From positions 62,001 through 126,000 of the forward strand of contig MEFV01000005.1 in assembly GCA_001725255.1 (NCBI GenBank): a DNA stretch of 64,000 bases. Direction: 5' to 3'. The position numbers and the translations under genes were made by a program. The DNA comes from Comamonas sp. SCN 67-35. GTDB lineage: Bacteria; Pseudomonadota; Gammaproteobacteria; Burkholderiales; Burkholderiaceae_C. How positions within the stretch are numbered: the first letter of the stretch is position 1; every line of letters begins with the position of its first letter. The notes under the pieces were generated by a model, which worked only from the letters and a program-made list of their open reading frames with translations, was not told the DNA's origin and did not search any database. Of the stretch, positions 57,021 to 64,000 are shown one piece after another.

Positions 57021-57887
57021 ATGAATGCGTCCATTGAATCGTCGTCCGCCGCCACCGCCTTGGCGGGCGTGCTTGAACCGTCACCGCGCATGCCGGTGCT
57101 GTTCGTCGGGCATGGGAGCCCGATGAATGCCATCGAGCACAACGCCTGGCATCTGACCTGGCGTGACCTTGGCCAGGAGCTGCTGGCGCGCCCGCCGCGC
57201 CCGCAACTCATCCTGTGCGTTTCGGCGCATTGGCTCACGCCGGGAGGCTGGCGCCTCACGGGCATGGCGCAGCCGCGCACCATCCACGACTTCGGCGGGT
57301 TTCCCCGTGAGCTGTTCGAGCAGCAGTATCCGGCACTGGGCGCGCCGGATGCAGCAAAGGCGATTGCCCGGCTGCTGCGTGATCCGCAAACGGGTGCGGC
57401 GCCTGCCGTGGACGACAGCGAATGGGGACTGGATCACGGCGCATGGAGTGTGCTGGGGCCGATGTTTCCGGCGGCGGACATCCCCGTGATGCAGCTGAGC
57501 ATGCCCTATGAGCGGCCGGTTTCCGAGCATTTCGACGTGGGTCGGCAGCTGGCCATGCTGCGGGATTTCGGTGTGCTGATCGTGGCCAGCGGCAATATCG
57601 TCCACAACCTGCGTGCGCTTCGAATCGAGGCCGGTGTCAATGCGACTTACACATGGGCCAATGCTTTTGACAGTCGGGTCGCGCAGGCTCTGCAGCAGGC
57701 GGATTGGCAAGCCCTGATGGCTTTTCAGCAATGGGGCGAGATCGCTCAAATGGCTCAGCCGACGCACGATCATTACCTCCCTCTTTTGTACGCGGCAGGC
57801 GCGGTGCATGAGGGTGAGCCGCTACGCTTTTTCAATACCGGATTTCAGATGGCCGGTATCTCGATGCGGTCGACGGTGTGGGGCTGA
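57021..57887 (+). CDS. DODA-type extradiol ring-cleavage dioxygenase (YgiD-like)
   Basis: A 288-residue protein of the class III extradiol dioxygenase LigB superfamily. Expected metal ligands lie in VGHGSPMNA, VSAHWLTPG and NIVHNL, with a second-shell His in PTHDHYLPLLY. E. coli YgiD acts on DOPA in vitro; the physiological substrate is unknown. The ATG at 57021 follows AGAGGTTTCG. It is divergent from the CaiB-type gene. Confidence 0.83.
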   Translation: MNASIESSSAATALAGVLEPSPRMPVLFVGHGSPMNAIEHNAWHLTWRDLGQELLARPPRPQLILCVSAHWLTPGGWRLTGMAQPRTIHDFGGFPRELFEQQYPALGAPDAAKAIARLLRDPQTGAAPAVDDSEWGLDHGAWSVLGPMFPAADIPVMQLSMPYERPVSEHFDVGRQLAMLRDFGVLIVASGNIVHNLRALRIEAGVNATYTWANAFDSRVAQALQQADWQALMAFQQWGEIAQMAQPTHDHYLPLLYAAGAVHEGEPLRFFNTGFQMAGISMRSTVWG

Positions 57888-58109
57888 AGCCTCATCGGTC
57901 GCAAGCCCGTTCGGGGCTGCAGGCCGGTTGTGGTGCCCGCCAGAAGCACGGGTCGTCGGGACTAGACTTTGCTCGACAGCCCCTGTTTCGTGATCCGGGC
58001 CAGGGTGCTGCCGGTGTCTTCGAGGCCCGCTTCAGCTATCCGTGATGCATGGCCTTCGGCACGGGTCGGATCCCGACAAACCACTGTCGATTCAGAAAGC
58101 TCATTCATC

Positions 58110-59510
<1,401 letters not shown>

Positions 59511-59618
59511 GCGCCTGGGCCAAGGACGGACCAGTGCGCTGCAGAGCCCCAGATCGCCTTGCGTGTTTGCGGCATGTGCTACGGTGCGCGGTCATTTTGA
59601 ATCGGCAAGGACAACGTG

Positions 59619-60068
59619 ATGTCGGCACAGAGCGCCAGTGAGCTGCTGCAGCAGCAGCATCGGGATATCGACTTCGGCATTCAGGGCGCCATGGATGGCA
59701 GCAGCGACCAGGTCGAGCTGCTGCGCTCGCTCGATCTGTTGCGCGCGCACCTGCATCTGGAGGAGACGGTGCTCTTTCCGGCGCTGGAAGGCTCGGTCGG
59801 TCTTTCCATCATGGTGATGGAGCGCGAGCATGGCTTGATGTGGCCGCTGATGGAGTCCCTGGCCGCGGCCTGCCGTGGTGGCGCGAGCCTTGAATCCATG
59901 GAAGACGATCTGGACGAGTTGTTCGGGCTGCTGCAGGTGCACAACCCCAAGGAGGAACAGATCCTCTACGGCGTGGCCGATGAGCACGCGGGTCTGGCCG
60001 ATGCGCTGGCGGCGGCGCGGCTGCCCGAGGGCTGGGTGTGCAAGGCGATGCAGGGCAGACGCACCTGA
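59619..60068 (+). CDS. Hemerythrin HHE-domain protein
   Basis: A 149-residue four-helix protein. Likely diiron ligands are His14 (QQQHRDID), HLHLEE, REHGLMW and HNPKEEQ, the order of a hemerythrin-like domain. Such proteins bind oxygen or sense oxidative or nitrosative stress; the role here is unknown. The ATG at 59619 follows GCAAGGACAACGTG; a GTG one codon earlier is possible. Confidence 0.82.
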   Translation: MSAQSASELLQQQHRDIDFGIQGAMDGSSDQVELLRSLDLLRAHLHLEETVLFPALEGSVGLSIMVMEREHGLMWPLMESLAAACRGGASLESMEDDLDELFGLLQVHNPKEEQILYGVADEHAGLADALAAARLPEGWVCKAMQGRRT

Positions 60069-60074
60069 AGCAGA

Positions 60075-60134
60075 TTTTGTATGAAAAGTGTTGCCAGCCC
60101 TTGTGTGGAAAGCGGTAGGCGCTCTTTGTTCTGC
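60075..60134 (+). repeat. Dispersed palindromic repeat, copy 8
   Basis: TTTTGTATGAAAAGTGTTGC, then CAGCCCTTGTGTGGAAAGCG, then GTAGGCGCTCTTTGTTCTGCAG. The order TATGAAAA, GCxAGCxCTTGTGT, AAGCGxTAGxxGC and a T-rich end follows the family. Located just after the hemerythrin gene. Confidence 0.55.
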
Positions 60135-60942
60135 AGTTGATTGCAGCGTCTTCTGACACTTGTTCACCATGCCCGGTTCCGGCTGCCTGCATGGCGCAGC
60201 CCGGACGTCCTATATTCGTGTCCTTGGCGCATGTGGAAGGAACGATCATGAACGGCTCTTTGATGGACGATCTGCTGGGGCAGCTGCAAGGCGAACCGAT
60301 GGGGCAGATTGCCGCGCAGCTGGGAACGGATACCGGCACGGCCGGCCAGGCGGTGGGCGCGGCGCTGCCGATGCTGTTGGGCGCGCTGGGACGCAATGCC
60401 GGGCAGCCGGGCGGTGCCGATGCGCTGCTGGGCGCGCTGCAGCGCGACCATGCGGGGCAGGGCGCGGTGGATCTGGGCGGCCTGCTGGGTGCATTCGCGG
60501 GCAGTGGAGCGACCGGTGGTGGCGCGGCCGGGGGCGGGCTGGGCGATTTGCTGGGCGGCCTGCTGGGCGGTGGCGCCCCGGCCAGCCGGCAGATGGATGC
60601 GGGCGGCATCCTGGGCCATGTCTTCGGCGGTGCGCAGCCACACGCCGAGGCCGGACTGGGGCAGGCCACGGGGCTCAGCGGTTCGCAGGCAGGGAGCCTG
60701 CTGAAGATGCTGGCGCCCATGGTCATGGCCGCGCTGGCCGGTCGCGTGAGCTCGGGTGGGCTCGACGCCGGGGGGCTGGGCAGCCTGCTCGGACAGGAGC
60801 GCGAGCGCGTGCAGCAGCAGGGCGGCCCGGGCGCCGGGCTGCTTGGTGCCGTGCTGGATCAGGACGGTAACGGCAAGGTGACCTGGTCAAGCTCGGCAGC
60901 AGCCTGCTCGGTGGGCGCCGCTGACGCGAAAGAAGACCATGA

Positions 60943-60983
60943 AAAAGCGGCTGGCGCCCGTGGATGGGGCGCCAGCCGCTTTT
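60943..60983. terminator. Strong bidirectional terminator between DUF937 and hppA genes
   Basis: AAAAGCGGCTGGCGCC-(9 bases)-GGCGCCAGCCGCTTTT is a perfect 16-base-pair stem with A/T ends on both sides. It lies between the true DUF937 stop (60924) and the hppA stop (60999). Confidence 0.9.
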
Positions 60984-60998
60984 GTTTTGTGAGCTGTC

Positions 60999-63065
<2,067 letters not shown>

Positions 63066-63228
63066 TGTCGAACTCCTTGTTTTGATCTGTCTGAGACGGA
63101 AGCGCAACGCTGGGGAAGTGCTTCCACCGCGTTGCTTCCTCGCTCTCCGAGACCATCGGAGCCGATTGGCCAACCCCGCTAATCTACTGCGCAAATCGAG
63201 CTGCAAGCAAGCGGCAAGCCTTGATCCT
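63066..63228. promoter_or_regulatory. Divergent hppA-ppa intergenic region with long hairpin
   Basis: Between the divergent genes, GAAGCGCAACGC near 63099-63110 can pair with GCGTTGCTTC near 63129-63138, with an inner pairing around GGGGAAGTGCTTCC. On the minus strand this would be a structured hppA leader. No known riboswitch class was recognised. Confidence 0.35.
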
Positions 63229-63234
63229 TAAAAT
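63229..63234 (+). promoter_or_regulatory. Possible ppa -10 box
   Basis: TAAAAT lies 66 bases before ppa in an AT-rich stretch. No convincing -35 is seen. Confidence 0.35.
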
Positions 63235-63300
63235 TCGTGGTTGTTTTGTCCGGGGGTAAACCCTAGGATTTTCATTTTTCAACTGCGGCAACTTGCACCA

Positions 63301-63837
63301 ATGGCTCTGAACCACATCAGCCCGGGGAACCAGCTCCCTGATCTTTTCAACGTCGTCATCGAAATTCCGGCGGAGTCCGACCCCGTCAAGTACGAGGTGA
63401 ACAAGGAGACGAACACGGTGTTTGTCGATCGCTTCCTCACGGTGGCGATGTACTACCCCTGCAATTACGGCTATGTGCCGCAGACGCTCTCGGGCGATGG
63501 CGATCCTGTGGACGTGCTGGTGATCACGCCCTATCCGCTGATGCCGGGCGTGGGGGTGGTCTGCCGCCCGCTGGGCATCCTGAAGATGGAAGACGAGGCC
63601 GGCGTGGACGGCAAGATCATCGCGGTGCCCTCGTCCAAGGTGCTCAAGATGTACGACGGCTGGAAGAGCGTCGAGGACGTGAACCCCATGCGCCTGAAGG
63701 CCATCACCCACTTCTTCGAACACTACAAGGACCTGGAAGACGGCAAATGGGTCAAGGTGCTGGGCTGGGAAGGCATCCCTGCGGCGCAAAAGGAGCTGCT
63801 GGACGGCGTGGCCAATTACGCCAGGGCGCACACCTGA
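63301..63837 (+). CDS. ppa: Soluble inorganic pyrophosphatase, family I
   Basis: A 178-residue enzyme with [31 protein letters not shown] and the signature DGDPVDVLV; the Asp residues bind Mg2+. It hydrolyses cytoplasmic pyrophosphate. Divergent from hppA, which consumes the same substrate. The ATG at 63301 lacks a clear ribosome-binding site but matches the family start. Confidence 0.95.
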   Translation: MALNHISPGNQLPDLFNVVIEIPAESDPVKYEVNKETNTVFVDRFLTVAMYYPCNYGYVPQTLSGDGDPVDVLVITPYPLMPGVGVVCRPLGILKMEDEAGVDGKIIAVPSSKVLKMYDGWKSVEDVNPMRLKAITHFFEHYKDLEDGKWVKVLGWEGIPAAQKELLDGVANYARAHT

Positions 63838-63936
63838 TTGTTCCCGCTTGGACGGAGCGCTGGCGCCGGGCTTGGGGGCGCTCCATGCCCGCCGCCAAAG
63901 TGCCGGATGGCCAACCGCACGGCGCCGCGCCCGGTT

Positions 63937-64000
63937 TCATGGCGCGTGCCTGAACGGGCTGTGCGCCTGCAGCTCCTGCTGGTAACGCGCGACGGCGGCC
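63937..64000 (-). CDS. 3' end of an unidentified minus-strand gene
   Basis: A minus-strand frame is open from the right edge to a TGA at the complement of 63937-63939. The visible 20 residues read AAVARYQQELQAHSPFRHAP, a plausible protein C-terminus. A GGAGCGC/GCGCTCC hairpin without T-run (63854-63884) lies between it and convergent ppa. The family cannot be assigned from this fragment. Confidence 0.45.
   Translation of the reverse strand, partial: AAVARYQQELQAHSPFRHAP

Overview
The window is a stretch of high-GC chromosome from a betaproteobacterium, most likely family Comamonadaceae (Burkholderiales). The grounds are gene content and order: tpiA-secG-tRNA-Leu-nuoA-N, a coxB-ctaD-ctaG-ctaE/surf1/ctaA/ctaB block, rpoH under a CIRCE element, and DUF1841, DUF2970, DUF2909, DUF1178 and DUF3422 proteins. 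This placement is by recognition only, not by alignment. I see no prophage, IS element, CRISPR array, secondary-metabolite cluster or defence island. Gene density is high and most genes are housekeeping.

Layout. 1-1722: the end of a DUF3422 gene, then an EamA exporter. 1723-5578: livHMGF, a branched-chain amino-acid-type ABC importer without its binding protein. 5601-6527: a thioesterase, a DUF486 protein and tRNA-Arg(CCU). 6655-15196 (minus): a run reading moxR, a small membrane protein, a GNAT, a VWA protein, tamA and tamB. 15300-22922: mixed genes (diheme cytochrome c, DUF1841, FAH hydrolase, CPA2 antiporter, ParA, MaoC, TrmL, ComF, a BioC-like protein). 23250-32261: aa3-type cytochrome c oxidase with its heme A and copper assembly factors. 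32292-33995: rpoH with a perfect CIRCE, cutA and tRNA-Arg(ACG). 34043-39571: a small secreted protein, rpsO, pnp, a quinone oxidoreductase, tpiA and secG. 39707-54284: tRNA-Leu(GAG) and all fourteen complex I genes. 54330-60068: DUF1178, an Sbp-like binding protein, a CaiB-type protein, a DODA-type dioxygenase, aspartase and hemerythrin. 60248-63837: a frameshifted DUF937 gene, a membrane proton-pumping pyrophosphatase and, divergently, a soluble pyrophosphatase. The last bases hold the 3' end of an unidentified minus-strand gene.

How the genes fit together. The window carries much of an aerobic respiratory chain: complex I, an aa3 terminal oxidase with SURF1, CtaG, CtaA, CtaB and Sco factors, and a diheme cytochrome c. 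It adds a pyrophosphate-driven proton pump. The moxR/VWA pair shares an apparent transcription unit with the TamA/TamB outer-membrane assembly module.

The most unusual feature is a family of about 55-base imperfect palindromic repeats, with at least eight recognisable copies between or at the edges of genes. Some copies supply stop codons, start regions or a Shine-Dalgarno sequence to neighbouring genes, and one appears to encode most of a lipoprotein signal peptide. Other points worth checking are the DUF937 frameshift, a mismatched tRNA-Arg acceptor stem, a BioC-like protein without the usual SAM motif I, an Sbp-like protein with an altered sulfate site, and a TamA with a lipobox.
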